From: Antrihabitans cavernicola
GTDB taxonomy: Bacteria > Actinomycetota > Actinomycetes > Mycobacteriales > Mycobacteriaceae
Reading direction: 5' to 3'
Length of the DNA stretch: 64,000 bases
Assembly: GCF_008297975.1 (NCBI RefSeq)
Contig: NZ_VLNY01000002.1
Coordinates: forward strand, 496,001-560,000
In this document: positions 1 through 8,622 of the stretch, in pieces
Position numbering within the stretch: position 1 is the first letter of the stretch
Layout: each line of letters opens with the position of its first letter
Notes under the pieces: model-generated
Seen by the model: only the letters and a program-made list of their open reading frames with translations
Told to the model about the DNA's origin: nothing
Databases searched by the model: none
Position numbers and translations under genes: made by a program

Positions 1-117
1 CCGCATTTCCGTGCGGTCCAGCAAGAAGGGTTCGCATCACTCGGTGCATTCCTCGACGAGAACGGGTTGATGCTCGCGAGCTCGCGAGCGATGTGGCGGC
101 GCGGCGGATTTCTCTGA
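1..117 (+). CDS. 3' end of an upstream gene (partial)
   Basis: An open frame runs from the first base and stops with TGA at 115-117. The 38 visible residues end in AMWRRGGFL. The stop overlaps the ATG of the next gene (TGATG), so the two are probably co-transcribed. Too little is present to assign a family. Confidence 0.45.
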   Translation, partial: PHFRAVQQEGFASLGAFLDENGLMLASSRAMWRRGGFL

Positions 118-896
118 TGGTCGAGCCCGGTGTTCTGATCGTCGGCGCAGGAGCCGCCGGCCGGCAGTTAGCTCGCGCCCTGACCGACCACGGTCGGCGC
201 GACGTGGTCGTCGTAGACGAAGGTGACATCGTGTCATGCGTTTTCGACGATCGGATCGATCGCTGGGAGGTCCGCATCGAGGGTGGCGAGGTCCAGTTGC
301 CGAGGGTGGTCGTTGCGGGCTCGACAGTGCACGACATCCGCTTCGAGGGGATGCAGTCGTATCAGTGTGTCGCCGTGGCCGGATTCCCCAACTGCTTTCT
401 GTTGGAATCGAATTCCCTCGACAGAGTGGGCTACATCGCCGAATGTCTGGCGCTGATGGATCGCGTAGAGGCAACGCGGATGGAGGTGCGTGCGGGTTCG
501 CAGCGCGAGTTCGACCGTGTGCACCGCGGCAGGCGGGTCGCGCCGCGGCGGGTGAAAGCACTCGACTACAACCTCAGCAATGTCGAAGAGCGAGAACCGG
601 ATACCGAGTACTCAGGCAACGCCGAGTTGTCGCTCGGTGCGCGGCGCGAGACGGTGCAGGTTGCGTTGTCAGGTCATTTCGAGCCGCTCGACGGTATGTA
701 CCACTGGTACGGCAGGGTCGGTGGCGCCGTCGCACCGTTCAAGAAGCCGAACGGGTCGCCGTTGTTTCTGACGATCGAGGCTGGGCCCGAAACGCCTGCG
801 GCGCTGGCGGAACAGGATCCGTGGGGCAACTACCGCATCACCGGCGTGGGAACGCCACCGTGGGCCGCAGAAGTCACAGGCCTACCCACTCCGTGA
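117..896 (+). CDS. DUF4873-type protein with N-terminal Rossmann-like motif
   Basis: A 259-residue protein. Residues 5-20 carry a dinucleotide-binding pattern (VLIVGAGAAGRQL), but no full FAD/NAD(P) oxidoreductase follows. The C-terminal ~90 residues (YSGNAELSL, then HFEPLDGMYHWYGRV and the ending NYRITGVGTPPW) resemble DUF4873, which in actinobacteria occurs alone or fused to flavin monooxygenases. The ATG at 117 is preferred over the ATG at 93 because it overlaps the upstream stop and places the nucleotide motif at the N terminus. It may be a shortened monooxygenase-like protein. Function unknown. Its 3' end overlaps the end of moaE on the opposite strand. Confidence 0.6.
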   Translation: MVEPGVLIVGAGAAGRQLARALTDHGRRDVVVVDEGDIVSCVFDDRIDRWEVRIEGGEVQLPRVVVAGSTVHDIRFEGMQSYQCVAVAGFPNCFLLESNSLDRVGYIAECLALMDRVEATRMEVRAGSQREFDRVHRGRRVAPRRVKALDYNLSNVEEREPDTEYSGNAELSLGARRETVQVALSGHFEPLDGMYHWYGRVGGAVAPFKKPNGSPLFLTIEAGPETPAALAEQDPWGNYRITGVGTPPWAAEVTGLPTP

Positions 897-1287
897 CGCC
901 GTCCGCAAAATGCTGGCGCTTCCAGATGGGGACCTCGTGCTTGATGCGCTCCACTAGGTCGGCGCATGCGGCGAACGCTTCTTTGCGATGCGGTGCTGCC
1001 ACGGCTGCGACCAGCGCCAGATCGCCGACCTGCAATGACCCGACGCGGTGCACGGCGGCAACGGCGAGGCCTGTCGACTCTGCGACCTGATCGCAGCAGG
1101 CTCGCAGAAAGCGCTCGGCGTCAGGATGTGCCTGGTATTCGAGCAGCGAAACACTGTGGCCACCATCATGATTGCGCACGACTCCGGTGAACAACACGAC
1201 GGCACCGTTCTCCGGCCCCGCCACGGCTCGGTCGATTGCTTCGGGTTCGAGTGGGTCCGAGGAGATCTTCGCCAGCCGCTCACTCAT
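874..1287 (-). CDS. moaE: Molybdopterin synthase catalytic subunit MoaE
   Basis: A 137-residue protein. The large subunit of MPT synthase inserts dithiolene sulfur into cyclic pyranopterin monophosphate, using the MoaD thiocarboxylate as donor. Visible family features are GAVVLFTGVVRNHDGG near the N terminus, LEYQAHPDAERFL, HRVGSLQVGDLALVAAVAAP, and the C-terminal lysine-rich active-site stretch ERIKHEVPIWKRQHF. The ATG at 1287 was chosen because it overlaps the end of moaCB by 8 bases, so the two are translationally coupled. It is the last gene of the minus-strand run moeA-moaCB-moaE, while its partner moaD is on the plus strand about 3.3 kb away. Confidence 0.93.
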   Translation of the reverse strand: MSERLAKISSDPLEPEAIDRAVAGPENGAVVLFTGVVRNHDGGHSVSLLEYQAHPDAERFLRACCDQVAESTGLAVAAVHRVGSLQVGDLALVAAVAAPHRKEAFAACADLVERIKHEVPIWKRQHFADGVTEWVGL

Positions 1288-2287
1288 GTGCGCCTCGCCC
1301 GGCAACCTGCTCGACGAGGTGATCGAGAATCGGTTCCAGCACGGCAAGACCATCACGTACGCCGCCCGGCGATCCGGGCAGATTGACGACGACGGTGGTC
1401 CCGATCAAGCCTGCGACGCCACGGCTGAGCGAAGCCCTCGGAAACTTGTCCGCCCCGCGGGCGCGAACAGCCTCGGCGATGCCGGGGAGCTCACGAGTGA
1501 TCAAGCGGCTCGTTGCTTCGGGCGTCGCATCGGTGGGGGAGGCGCCGGTTCCGCCGGTACTGATCACGACGGCAGGGGCACCGGTGACGGCGTCCGCGAG
1601 TCCCGCTGAGATGTCGGCGTCGGCGTAGACCAGCGGGCCGCGCACCGTAAAGCCCTGCGACCGTAACCATTCGACGATGCGCGGACCGGTCGTGTCCTCG
1701 CTCGTTCCGCGGGCCCCGCCGGTCGATGCGACAAGCACAACCGCCGATCGCGGACCCAGTGGTGTGGCTCCGCTGTCGTTCTCTCGATCCGCTCGCTCCC
1801 AATCCCCGCGCTCCCAATGCCCGCGCTTACCGCCGTCCTTGGTGAGCAGCCGGACGTTGGTCAGCGATGCTGCCGGGTCGACGGCTTTGACCATGTCGTG
1901 CAACGTCAAACCGGCGACGGCGACGGCGGTCAACGCCTCCATCTCGACACCGGTGGGTCCCTTGGTCTTTGCCGTCGCCTCGATGGTGATCGAGGAATCG
2001 GTGAAACCGAACGTCACCTCGACCGACGACAAAGCGAGCTGATGGCAGAGGGGGATCAGCTCGGATGTGCGCTTGGCGCCGCCGATTCCGGCGATCCGCG
2101 CGGTCGAGAGGACGTCAGCCTTGGGCATGTCGTCGGCGCGAACAAGCGTGATGACCTCCGCGGTCGTCACCAATTCGCCTGCAGCCACGGCGATTCGCGT
2201 CGTATCGGCCTTGGCGCTGACGTCGACCATTCGCGCTCGACCTTCACTGTCCACGTGCGACAGACCCTCCGAATTCGCTGAACTCAT
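1280..2287 (-). CDS. moaCB: Fused MoaC / MoaB(MogA) cofactor biosynthesis protein
   Basis: A 335-residue two-domain protein. Residues ~15-160 are cyclic pyranopterin monophosphate synthase (MoaC): RMVDVSAKADTTR, PLCHQLALSSVEV and GPTGVEMEALTAVAVAGLTL. Residues ~180-330 are a MogA/MoaB molybdopterin adenylyltransferase domain: STGGTGASPTDATPEAT, GVAGLIGTTVVVNLPGSPGG. The fusion joins ring closure of the precursor to adenylylation of finished molybdopterin, two non-adjacent steps. The linker contains an imperfect short repeat (HWERGDWERAD). The start at 2287 forms an ATGA overlap with the moeA stop. Confidence 0.92.
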   Translation of the reverse strand: MSSANSEGLSHVDSEGRARMVDVSAKADTTRIAVAAGELVTTAEVITLVRADDMPKADVLSTARIAGIGGAKRTSELIPLCHQLALSSVEVTFGFTDSSITIEATAKTKGPTGVEMEALTAVAVAGLTLHDMVKAVDPAASLTNVRLLTKDGGKRGHWERGDWERADRENDSGATPLGPRSAVVLVASTGGARGTSEDTTGPRIVEWLRSQGFTVRGPLVYADADISAGLADAVTGAPAVVISTGGTGASPTDATPEATSRLITRELPGIAEAVRARGADKFPRASLSRGVAGLIGTTVVVNLPGSPGGVRDGLAVLEPILDHLVEQVAGRGAHE

Positions 2288-3465
2288 AGCGCCCACACTT
2301 GCACATGCGTACCCGCGGATACCGTCGTCGTCTCGGCAGAAAGATCGATCAGCACATCGGCCAATGCCATTCCGGCCACCAGATGCGATCCCGGTCCGGA
2401 CACGATATCGACCTGCCCGTCACGAACTCGGCCGCGCAGGAACTGACGCCGATTCGGAACGGACGTCAGGTCACGCGTGATCGGCAGATCCGCGGCGACT
2501 ACCGCAGGCAGACCCGCGGCCTTGCGTAGCAGTGGCCGCGCGAACACCTCGAAAGACACCAGCGTGCTCACCGGATTTCCCGGAAAGCTCAGCACCGGAA
2601 CATCGTTCACCATCGTGAGCCCCTGCGGCCCGCCGGGTTGCATCCCGACATGGCCGAACTGGCCGCCGAGCGGCTGCAGCGTTTCCTTGACCACCTCGAA
2701 GTCGCCCATCGACACGCCACCCGATGTGATCACCAGATCGGCGTTCGCCAGCGCGTCGTCGAGCAGTCGCCGAAACTGCGTCACGTCGTCGCTGCTGCGA
2801 GCCACCGACACCACCTCCGCGCCGTTGGCTTCCAGGCTGGTCGCGAGAGCTATGCCGTTGGAGTCGTAGATCTGTCCCGGTGAGAGCGGCTGCCCAGCCG
2901 GCACCAGTTCTGCGCCGGTGGTGATGACTGCTGCGCGAGGTCGTCGACGAACCGAGACCGTCTCCACGCCGACGGCAGCCAGAACGGCGATGTGCCGAGC
3001 GGCGAGCAGCGTACCGGCGGCGACCAGCAGTTCGCCGGCAACGACGTCGCTGCCTGCCTCACGGACGAATTCGCCGACCGTGCGCCCGCGGTCGATCGTG
3101 ACCCGGTCGTCCGCGACCGTCGTGTCCTCGACCGGAACGATCGCGTCCGCGCCGTCGGGAATCGGTGCTCCGGTCATGATCCGCACCGCTGTCCCGGCGA
3201 CGTGCGCTGTGCTGCCCGCGTCGCCCGCAGCGACGGTGCCCGCTATGGACAGAGTGACCGGGGTCGACTCGACGGACCCGGCATCGACGGCAAAGCCGTC
3301 CATCTGGGAATTGCGGAACAGGGGAAGGTCGAGCGGCGAGAGCAGGTCTGCGGCGAGCAGTCGGCCGCGGGCATCGCGCAAAGGCACAGTTTCGGCGGGC
3401 AGCGCATCGAGCGCGCGAAGCATGTGAGTGACCGCGTGTCTGTGCTCCGCTACCGAACTGGCCAT
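2284..3465 (-). CDS. moeA: Molybdopterin molybdenumtransferase MoeA
   Basis: A 393-residue protein of normal MoeA length. It inserts molybdate into adenylylated molybdopterin to give the active cofactor. Visible are the N-terminal [10 protein letters not shown] motif, the β-barrel [19 protein letters not shown], the MogA-like core ([43 protein letters not shown]) and a C-terminal domain IV. It is the first gene of the minus-strand Moco operon and overlaps moaCB by four bases. It starts 56 bases from moaA on the opposite strand, so the gap must hold both promoters. Confidence 0.94.
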   Translation of the reverse strand: MASSVAEHRHAVTHMLRALDALPAETVPLRDARGRLLAADLLSPLDLPLFRNSQMDGFAVDAGSVESTPVTLSIAGTVAAGDAGSTAHVAGTAVRIMTGAPIPDGADAIVPVEDTTVADDRVTIDRGRTVGEFVREAGSDVVAGELLVAAGTLLAARHIAVLAAVGVETVSVRRRPRAAVITTGAELVPAGQPLSPGQIYDSNGIALATSLEANGAEVVSVARSSDDVTQFRRLLDDALANADLVITSGGVSMGDFEVVKETLQPLGGQFGHVGMQPGGPQGLTMVNDVPVLSFPGNPVSTLVSFEVFARPLLRKAAGLPAVVAADLPITRDLTSVPNRRQFLRGRVRDGQVDIVSGPGSHLVAGMALADVLIDLSAETTTVSAGTHVQVWAL

Positions 3466-3521
3466 GTGCTCAGGCTATAGCGCACCTGCTCGGCGTTCGA
3501 GGTAGGCGGCATACTGGGGGA

Positions 3522-4580
3522 ATGACGATGGTCGACGTGGGGATTCCGGCGGTGCGTGGCGCCCGCCCGTCCCTCGACGGCCGGCCCGACGTCGCGTATC
3601 TCGTCGACAAGTTCGGTCGCATTGCTCGAGACCTCCGGGTTTCGATCACGGAGAAATGTTCGTTGCGCTGCACGTATTGCATGCCTGAGGAGGGCCTGCC
3701 TGCCATTCCTGCCGACCAGTTGCTGAGCTCCGACGAGATCGCGCGGCTCGTCGGCCTGGCCGTCGACGATCTCGGCATCCGCGAGGTGCGCTTCACCGGT
3801 GGCGAGCCGCTGATGCGTCGCGACCTGGAAGACATCATCGCCGCGTGCGCCGAACGCGCACCTGGAATACCGCTGTCGATGACCACCAACGCGATAGGAC
3901 TCGAGCATCGCGCGGCCGGTTTGGTTCGGGCGGGCCTTTCGCGGGTGAACGTCTCGTTGGATACCGTGGACCGGGCCGAGTTCGCCCAGCTGACCAGGCG
4001 TGACCGCCTCCCTTCCGTGTTCGCGGGGATTCGCGCTGCTGCCCGGACAGGTTTGACGCCGATCAAGGTCAACGCCGTGCTGATGCCTGACACGCTGGCC
4101 GGCGCCGCCGATCTGCTTGCCTGGTGCATCGACGAGGGCTGCGAACTGCGATTCATCGAGCAGATGCCGCTCGATGCCGATCACGAATGGGCGCGCGCCA
4201 ACATGATCACCGCGGCACAGTTGCTCGACGCGCTCGAGCGGCGATTCGAGCTGGCTCCGATCGGCCGCGAAGATCCGTCCGCGCCTGCCGAGCAATGGTC
4301 GGTGGACGGTGGGCCCGCGACGGTGGGCATCATCGCGTCGGTGACTCGCTCGTTCTGTGGCGACTGCGACAGGACGCGGCTCACAGCCGAGGGCACGGTG
4401 CGCTCGTGCCTGTTCAGCGACGACGAGTTGGACCTGCGCGCGGCACTTCGCTCCGGCGTCGACGATCACGACCTGGCCATGCTCTGGCGCGGCGCGATGT
4501 GGAACAAGTGGGCGGGCCACGGCATCGATTCGGCGGATTTCGTTCCGCCGCACCGCAGCATGGGCGCGATCGGTGGTTGA
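3522..4580 (+). CDS. moaA: GTP 3',8-cyclase MoaA (radical SAM)
   Basis: A 352-residue radical SAM enzyme for the first Moco step, conversion of GTP to 3',8-cyclo-GTP. The SAM-binding [4Fe-4S] motif CxxxCxxC is in [12 protein letters not shown] near residue 50, followed by [15 protein letters not shown]. The second cluster is ligated by cysteines in [15 protein letters not shown] and VRSCLF. The C terminus ends in the conserved Gly-Gly tail (MGAIGG). A GGGGGA ribosome site precedes the ATG. Its stop overlaps the moaD start. Confidence 0.95.
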   Translation: MTMVDVGIPAVRGARPSLDGRPDVAYLVDKFGRIARDLRVSITEKCSLRCTYCMPEEGLPAIPADQLLSSDEIARLVGLAVDDLGIREVRFTGGEPLMRRDLEDIIAACAERAPGIPLSMTTNAIGLEHRAAGLVRAGLSRVNVSLDTVDRAEFAQLTRRDRLPSVFAGIRAAARTGLTPIKVNAVLMPDTLAGAADLLAWCIDEGCELRFIEQMPLDADHEWARANMITAAQLLDALERRFELAPIGREDPSAPAEQWSVDGGPATVGIIASVTRSFCGDCDRTRLTAEGTVRSCLFSDDELDLRAALRSGVDDHDLAMLWRGAMWNKWAGHGIDSADFVPPHRSMGAIGG

Positions 4581-4830
4581 CACCCGAGCGATCGAGGTGC
4601 GCTACTTCGCTGCGGCAGCCGATGCGTCCGGCTGCACAACAGAGACTCTGGAGCTACCGATGGCGACCACCGTCGGCGACGTCTCCGCTGCGGTGGCGGC
4701 GCGCCACGGTGCCGATATGGCGCGGGTGCTGAAGGTTGCGGCATTCCTGCTCGACGACGAGCTGACCAGGGACGCCGCGGCCGCGGTGGGCGACCGCATC
4801 GACGTTCTGCCGCCCTTTGCGGGCGGTTAG
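4573..4830 (+). CDS. moaD: Molybdopterin synthase sulfur carrier MoaD
   Basis: An 85-residue ubiquitin-like protein ending in PPFAGG, the Gly-Gly tail that is adenylylated and thiocarboxylated to supply sulfur to MoaE. The GTG at 4573 overlaps the moaA stop, and the reading frame starts [17 protein letters not shown], matching the first β-strand of MoaD/ThiS proteins. No ATG gives a sensible N terminus. Its TAG stop shares bases with the nadE stop on the other strand (convergent, TTAG at 4827-4830), leaving no space for a terminator between the two genes. Confidence 0.87.
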   Translation: MVDTRAIEVRYFAAAADASGCTTETLELPMATTVGDVSAAVAARHGADMARVLKVAAFLLDDELTRDAAAAVGDRIDVLPPFAGG

Positions 4831-5672
4831 AACTCCTGCCACCACGTGTCGTGCGGTGTCACCGGCTCGGCGCGCTTGTGCCTGGTGTTGGTGAACATCG
4901 ATTCCAGCTTCGCCGACACGTCGTCGGTCACCTCCTTGCCTTCGAGGTAGTCGTCGATCTGGCTGTACGTCAGGCCGAGGGCGACTTCGTCAGGAAGGGC
5001 AGGTCGATCGTCTTCGAGATCGGCGGTGGGCACCTTCGACCACACGCTCGACGGCGCGCCCAGCTCCTGCAGCAGCGCTGCGCCTTGACGCTTGGTGAGG
5101 CCGGTCAGCGGTGTCAGGTCGACGCCACCGTCGCCGTACTTGGTGAAGAAGCCGGTGACGGCCTCGGCTGCGTGGTCGGTGCCGATCACCAGCATGTTCA
5201 GCTCGCCCGCGATCGCGTACTGCGCGACCATGCGTTCGCGCGCCTTGATGTTGCCGCGCACGAAGTCGCGCAGTGTCTCGTCCTGGCCGGGTAGCGAGCT
5301 GATCGCGACCGCCGCCGCCGACGAGGCAGCATCGACGGCGCCCTTGATGTTCACCACCACCGACTGATCCGGCTCGATGAACTTCAGCGCGATCTGCGCG
5401 TCGTCCTCGTCGGCTTGTGTGCCGTAGGGGAGTCGCACCGCGACGAAGGTCGCATCCTTGCCGTCCGCACGCAATTCCTCCGCCGCCAACTGCGCGAGCT
5501 TGCCTGCCAGCGAGCTGTCCTGACCGCCGCTGATACCGAGGACGAATCCCTTTGTCGGCGTGGATGACAGGTAGTTCTTGAGGAAGTCGACGCGCGTGCG
5601 GATCTCCGCCTTCGCGTCGATGGTCGGCTGCACGCCGAGCTCGGCAATGATCTGCTCCCGAAGATTCGCCAT
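4827..5672 (-). CDS. nadE: Ammonia-dependent NAD+ synthetase NadE
   Basis: A 281-residue protein matching the short, ammonia-dependent NadE type (no glutaminase domain). It amidates nicotinic acid adenine dinucleotide to NAD+. The PP-loop is [16 protein letters not shown] near residue 46. Other family features are [54 protein letters not shown] and the C-terminal [17 protein letters not shown]. The ATG at 5672 gives the usual [14 protein letters not shown] start. The frame stays open further upstream, but that stretch is not NadE-like. Confidence 0.95.
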   Translation of the reverse strand: MANLREQIIAELGVQPTIDAKAEIRTRVDFLKNYLSSTPTKGFVLGISGGQDSSLAGKLAQLAAEELRADGKDATFVAVRLPYGTQADEDDAQIALKFIEPDQSVVVNIKGAVDAASSAAAVAISSLPGQDETLRDFVRGNIKARERMVAQYAIAGELNMLVIGTDHAAEAVTGFFTKYGDGGVDLTPLTGLTKRQGAALLQELGAPSSVWSKVPTADLEDDRPALPDEVALGLTYSQIDDYLEGKEVTDDVSAKLESMFTNTRHKRAEPVTPHDTWWQEF

Positions 5673-5717
5673 GCTCGCATGGTAGCGAGGCGCGCGCCGA
5701 TCCGTACGGTGAGAACT

Positions 5718-5795
5718 ATGAGTACCCGCGTGTTCAGGAAGACGCGCACCGACGTCCACCCGGATTTCTTTCCGGCCGAAGCCGCCGGTCTGTGA
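5718..5795 (+). pseudogene. Fructosamine kinase, 5' fragment
   Basis: An ATG opens a 25-codon frame encoding [19 protein letters not shown] and then AEAAGL before TGA. This resembles the first residues of bacterial fructosamine kinases (FRK...PPGFF..EAAGLRWL). The matching C-terminal part of the same family lies at 7073-7369 on the same strand, so one gene has been split and its middle (roughly 120 codons) lost. The frame after the stop continues directly into phage-like sequence, marking the left edge of the insert. Confidence 0.6.
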
Positions 5796-5798
5796 TGC

Positions 5799-6105
5799 GT
5801 AACTGACTCGGACGGGAACACGCGGACCAAACCATCGACGGTCGGTGTAGTCGCTAAGGCTGTGATCCAGCCGGTCAGCGTGCAGGTACTCGGTGGCAGC
5901 TCTGAGCACCAAGACATCGGCTTCGATACCGAAACGAAGCTGAGGCTTCGGCTGGCGAACTACCCGGCTCTGCTGGGAGCACAAGTCACGAGTCGAGTGG
6001 CAGGGCAAGCGGTATTCGATCGAGGGTGAACCTCGCCAGTACACCGGGAGCCGTCGCACGGCGCACGTGGACTACTTGCTCGTCAGGAGATATGGAGGGC
6101 CGCCC
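5799..6105 (+). pseudogene. Phage head-closure (head-to-tail stopper)-like remnant
   Basis: Reading on in the frame of the kinase fragment gives [16 protein letters not shown], then [20 protein letters not shown], then ETKLRLRL. After a shift near 5980-5992 the next frame gives [35 protein letters not shown]. The order (DGN, AxVQPVS, TxxRLRL, DRVEWxGxxYxVxGEPxxY, HHVEVxLRR) is the layout of short siphophage head-closure/stopper proteins. It is frameshifted and has no start of its own. Assigned by pattern only; medium confidence. Confidence 0.5.
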
Positions 6106-6144
6106 TCGAGGTGGCGGTCCCGTCCGTCCGCTCAGTTCCGATGG

Positions 6145-6654
6145 TTAGGCGGCGAGTCCGGAAGCTCCGCCGCCACCGCCACCACCGCCCGGGAATCCGC
6201 CTGCTCCTCCGGGTCCACCGTTGGCGTTGCCTCCGCCGAAGGCGATTCCACCGTTGCCTCCATTGCCGCCCTGACCGCCAAGGAGCGGCGACCCGTAGCC
6301 GGGCAGAATTTGGTAGCCGTTGGTTCCAAGCTCGATGTATCCGATCCGGTCTCGAGCACGAGTTTGGTAGTTGGCGAATCGTTGCCGCTCGTCCAGCACG
6401 TCTGATTCGGCGTTGTACCAGGCGATGAGGCCGCACGTCAGAACGATGACGGCGATACCGCCAAGGATGACGATCGGTTCGTGGTGCCAGGCGATGAGTG
6501 CGCCCACGGCTAGAGTCAGCGCGAAGACACTGGTCGCAGCTTTGTTCAAGGTCCGTATCGCATGGCCGAGCCGCTTTGCCATGGCCGCCGCGACCTGACG
6601 GAAGCGAGGCTTCGGTGGATTGTCCGGAATGATAAAACGGGGGTCGATGAGCAC
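6145..6654 (-). CDS. Gly-rich membrane protein of unknown function
   Basis: A 169-residue protein with a GTG start. Residues ~40-80 form two hydrophobic segments (SVFALTLAVGALIAW and IVILGGIAVIVLTCGLIAW), followed by a charged stretch (NAESDVLDERQRFANYQTR). The last ~50 residues are mostly Gly/Asn/Ala, ending in GGFPGGGGGGGGASGLAA. Gly-rich tails of this type occur in phage structural proteins and mycobacterial surface proteins, but I do not recognise a family. It lies inside the insert that splits the fructosamine kinase gene, about 170 bases downstream of a copy of the nrd promoter pointing at it. An alternative upstream start in another frame is not supported. Confidence 0.5.
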   Translation of the reverse strand: MLIDPRFIIPDNPPKPRFRQVAAAMAKRLGHAIRTLNKAATSVFALTLAVGALIAWHHEPIVILGGIAVIVLTCGLIAWYNAESDVLDERQRFANYQTRARDRIGYIELGTNGYQILPGYGSPLLGGQGGNGGNGGIAFGGGNANGGPGGAGGFPGGGGGGGGASGLAA

Positions 6655-6826
6655 TGTGGCTCCGATCTGGTGGACGTATCCGAAAGAATCGCCGCTGACC
6701 TCGCATCTTTGCGATTGTCAGAGAGTCGGGGTAACCTCCAGTCTCGCATCTTGTCAATGCTTGGACCGAAGTTCCCGCCGTGGTGATTCATCCCGGGGCG
6801 GGGATTCGTCGTTTCCAACCGTCAAG

Positions 6827-6874
6827 ACACTACTCCTAGTGTCCGACAGAAATTGCAAACACGACATGTTGCGA
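6827..6874 (-). promoter_or_regulatory. Paired NrdR-box-like sites in the duplicated promoter
   Basis: Two 16-base sites, acactactcctagtgt at 6827-6842 and acacgacatgttgcga at 6859-6874, start 32 bases apart, about three helical turns. Spacing and sequence match the pair in front of nrdH. Read leftward, a TTGCAA/AGTAGT pair corresponds to the nrdH promoter elements. Binding by NrdR is inferred. Confidence 0.55.
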
Positions 6875-6960
6875 GTCACATCGGTGGAATTCCCTGGTCG
6901 CAACTACCGGCTAATGAACATTAGCGGCGTGTCTCGGAGTGTCGTGGGACACATTTCGGA
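6827..6960 (-). repeat. Inverted copy A of the nrdHIEF promoter region
   Basis: These 134 bases match the reverse complement of 23218-23351 without gaps at about 113 positions by hand count (~84%). The match is nearly perfect over the 60 bases that hold two NrdR-box-like sites, weaker over the next ~35 bases, and strong again over the block GCGGCGTGTCTCGG. In copy A the promoter direction is leftward, toward the Gly-rich membrane protein gene. Confidence 0.85.
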
Positions 6961-6988
6961 ACGAAATACCGTGATATTTCGAATCGTA

Positions 6989-6997
6989 TGGTATAAT
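6989..6997 (+). promoter_or_regulatory. Extended -10 promoter-like site
   Basis: TGGTATAAT is a perfect extended -10 element in an otherwise GC-rich stretch. I see no -35 match at the usual spacing. It points rightward into the orphan 3' half of the fructosamine kinase gene, so it could be relic or fortuitous. Confidence 0.35.
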
Positions 6998-7072
6998 GCC
7001 GCCCGCGATCGCCTTAAGAACCGTTGGCTATCTGCCCCTCGCAGCGTTCAGCATCTTCTGGAACCTGGTGTA

Positions 7073-7369
7073 TACCTATGGAACGGCAACGTCTTCTGGA
7101 CAGCGGACGGTGCGGTGCTGATAGATCCCGCAGCGCACGGCGGTCATCGGGAGACCGATCTGGCGATGCTCGAGCTGTTCGGCTGCCCGTATCGCGAGTC
7201 GGTGGTCGACGGCTATCAGTCGGTGCACCCGCTGCGTGACGGCTGGCAGGCACGGATCCCGCTGCATCAGTTGCATCCGCTGGCCGTACACGCAGCGGGC
7301 CACGGTGCCGCCTACGGACGTGCGCTTCACGACGCCGCGTTGCAAACCATTCGCCTCGCAGGACACTAA
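7073..7369 (+). pseudogene. Fructosamine kinase, 3' fragment
   Basis: The frame encodes YLWNGNVFWTADGAVLIDPA, then AHGGHRETDLAMLELFG, YQSVHPLRDGW and IPLHQLHPLAVHAA. In fructosamine (ketosamine-3-) kinases this is the C-terminal catalytic half, with the metal-binding Asp (here IDPAAHGGHRE) and the conserved HQLHPLLVHA helix. The upstream HGDLW aspartate of the kinase loop is lost: the sequence enters the family at the equivalent of LWNGN. The N-terminal fragment lies 1.3 kb upstream. The remaining 98 codons are intact, which suggests the split is fairly recent. Confidence 0.75.
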
Positions 7370-8586
7370 GCGACGAACCCAAGGTCGCTGCGGCCTGCGC
7401 CCACTGCCGGAGTTGGATCCGTGCCCACGACCTTGTCGAGCAGCGTGTGGTAGACGTCGCGAAAGTCGGTCGTCGATTTCAGATCGCCGTTGTCGAGGTT
7501 CGTCAGGCTCGGCTCGTCGCCGTAAAAGCCGCCCCGAACCGGTGCTCCCGCAACGAATACCGGGCCCGCGGTACCGTGATCGGTGCCTTGCGACGCGTTG
7601 GCTGCGACCCGGCGACCGAACTCCGAGTAGGCCATCAACACGACATTGCGCCCGTACCGATCGGTTGCCATGTCGGCGAGAAACTTCGACACGGCCGAGT
7701 CGAGGGTGCCGAGAACTGTCTGCTGCGTGCCCTTCTCGTCCGCGTGGGTATCGAACCCGTTGAGCGACACCGAATACACGCGGGTGGGTACGCCCGCCTT
7801 GACGCAACGGCCTACCAGGTCGAGTTGACTCTCCAGCTCGTTCTGGCGTTGCTTTCCGCCCGTCGCTTTGGCTGGCGCCGGCGCGTGGCCGGTGATGGGC
7901 GCGAAGGTCTGCGCAACGGAGCGTTCGGCGCGGTACGACGCGCACACGGCGCTCTCCGTGGATGTGTCCGCTGCGTCGGTCGCCGCCAGCTGTGCCAGCG
8001 CACCGGCCAAATCGGATGGCAGCGGCTGCTTTCCGACGTCGAGCGCTGCCGCTGTCGCTTTCTCGCCCACCGAGAGCGGCGGCAACACCGATCCGATGTT
8101 CACGGCTCGCAGCGGATCGTCGCCGGTGGCATCGAGCCAACGGCCGACCCATCCGGTCTTCACCGGCTCGGCGGGTGACGCGGTCTGCCAGATGTCCATC
8201 GACCGAAAATGGCTGTGATCCGGCTGGGGGTATCCGACGCCACGCACTACAGCGAGCGATCGCTGCTTCCACATCGCAGCCATTCCCTTCATTGCGGGAT
8301 TCAAACCGAGCTGATCGTCGAGGTGCAACACCTCCGAGGGGTTGTAGGCCAACTCGGGTCGGGCATCGTGATAGGCCTTGTCGGCGTACGGGATCAGAGT
8401 GTTGATGCCGTCGTTGCCGCCGTACAAGGTGACGAGCACCAGCACACCGCTGCCTGATGCGAGGGGTGAGGTTTGTGCAGCGCTGTGCAACTGCTCCCAG
8501 GTGATCGCGGAACCGCCTGCCAGCAAGCCGAGCCCACCGATCACTCCGGAACCGATCAAGAAACGGCGACGATCGAAGTCCGGCAT
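7366..8586 (-). CDS. DUF1501 domain protein, Tat-exported
   Basis: A 406-residue protein. The N terminus has a twin-arginine signal (DRRRFLIGSGVIGGLGLLAG) typical of DUF1501 proteins. The body shows VLVTLYGGNDGINTLIPYAD, LGLNPAMKGMAAMW, GVGYPQPDHSHFRSMDIWQT and a C-terminal FGRRVAANASQGTDHGTAG, the family's sulfatase-like metal-site region. DUF1501 and DUF1800 proteins are regularly encoded as a pair, as here (36 bases apart, same strand). Their biochemical role is not established. Confidence 0.85.
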   Translation of the reverse strand: MPDFDRRRFLIGSGVIGGLGLLAGGSAITWEQLHSAAQTSPLASGSGVLVLVTLYGGNDGINTLIPYADKAYHDARPELAYNPSEVLHLDDQLGLNPAMKGMAAMWKQRSLAVVRGVGYPQPDHSHFRSMDIWQTASPAEPVKTGWVGRWLDATGDDPLRAVNIGSVLPPLSVGEKATAAALDVGKQPLPSDLAGALAQLAATDAADTSTESAVCASYRAERSVAQTFAPITGHAPAPAKATGGKQRQNELESQLDLVGRCVKAGVPTRVYSVSLNGFDTHADEKGTQQTVLGTLDSAVSKFLADMATDRYGRNVVLMAYSEFGRRVAANASQGTDHGTAGPVFVAGAPVRGGFYGDEPSLTNLDNGDLKSTTDFRDVYHTLLDKVVGTDPTPAVGAGRSDLGFVA

Positions 8587-8622
8587 CGATAACTCCTCGT
8601 TCTGTCTCAGGTGGTGAAACGT

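Noticed and set aside
4827-6059. A 410-codon minus-strand frame extending nadE upstream
   Set aside because: The extra 129 codons do not resemble NadE; the same bases on the plus strand hold the kinase and phage-like fragments. The ATG at 5672 gives the family N terminus.
6546-6818. A 90-codon minus-strand frame directly below the duplicated nrd promoter
   Set aside because: Overlaps the start of the Gly-rich membrane gene in another frame and becomes Arg/Ser-rich; the membrane gene is the better target.
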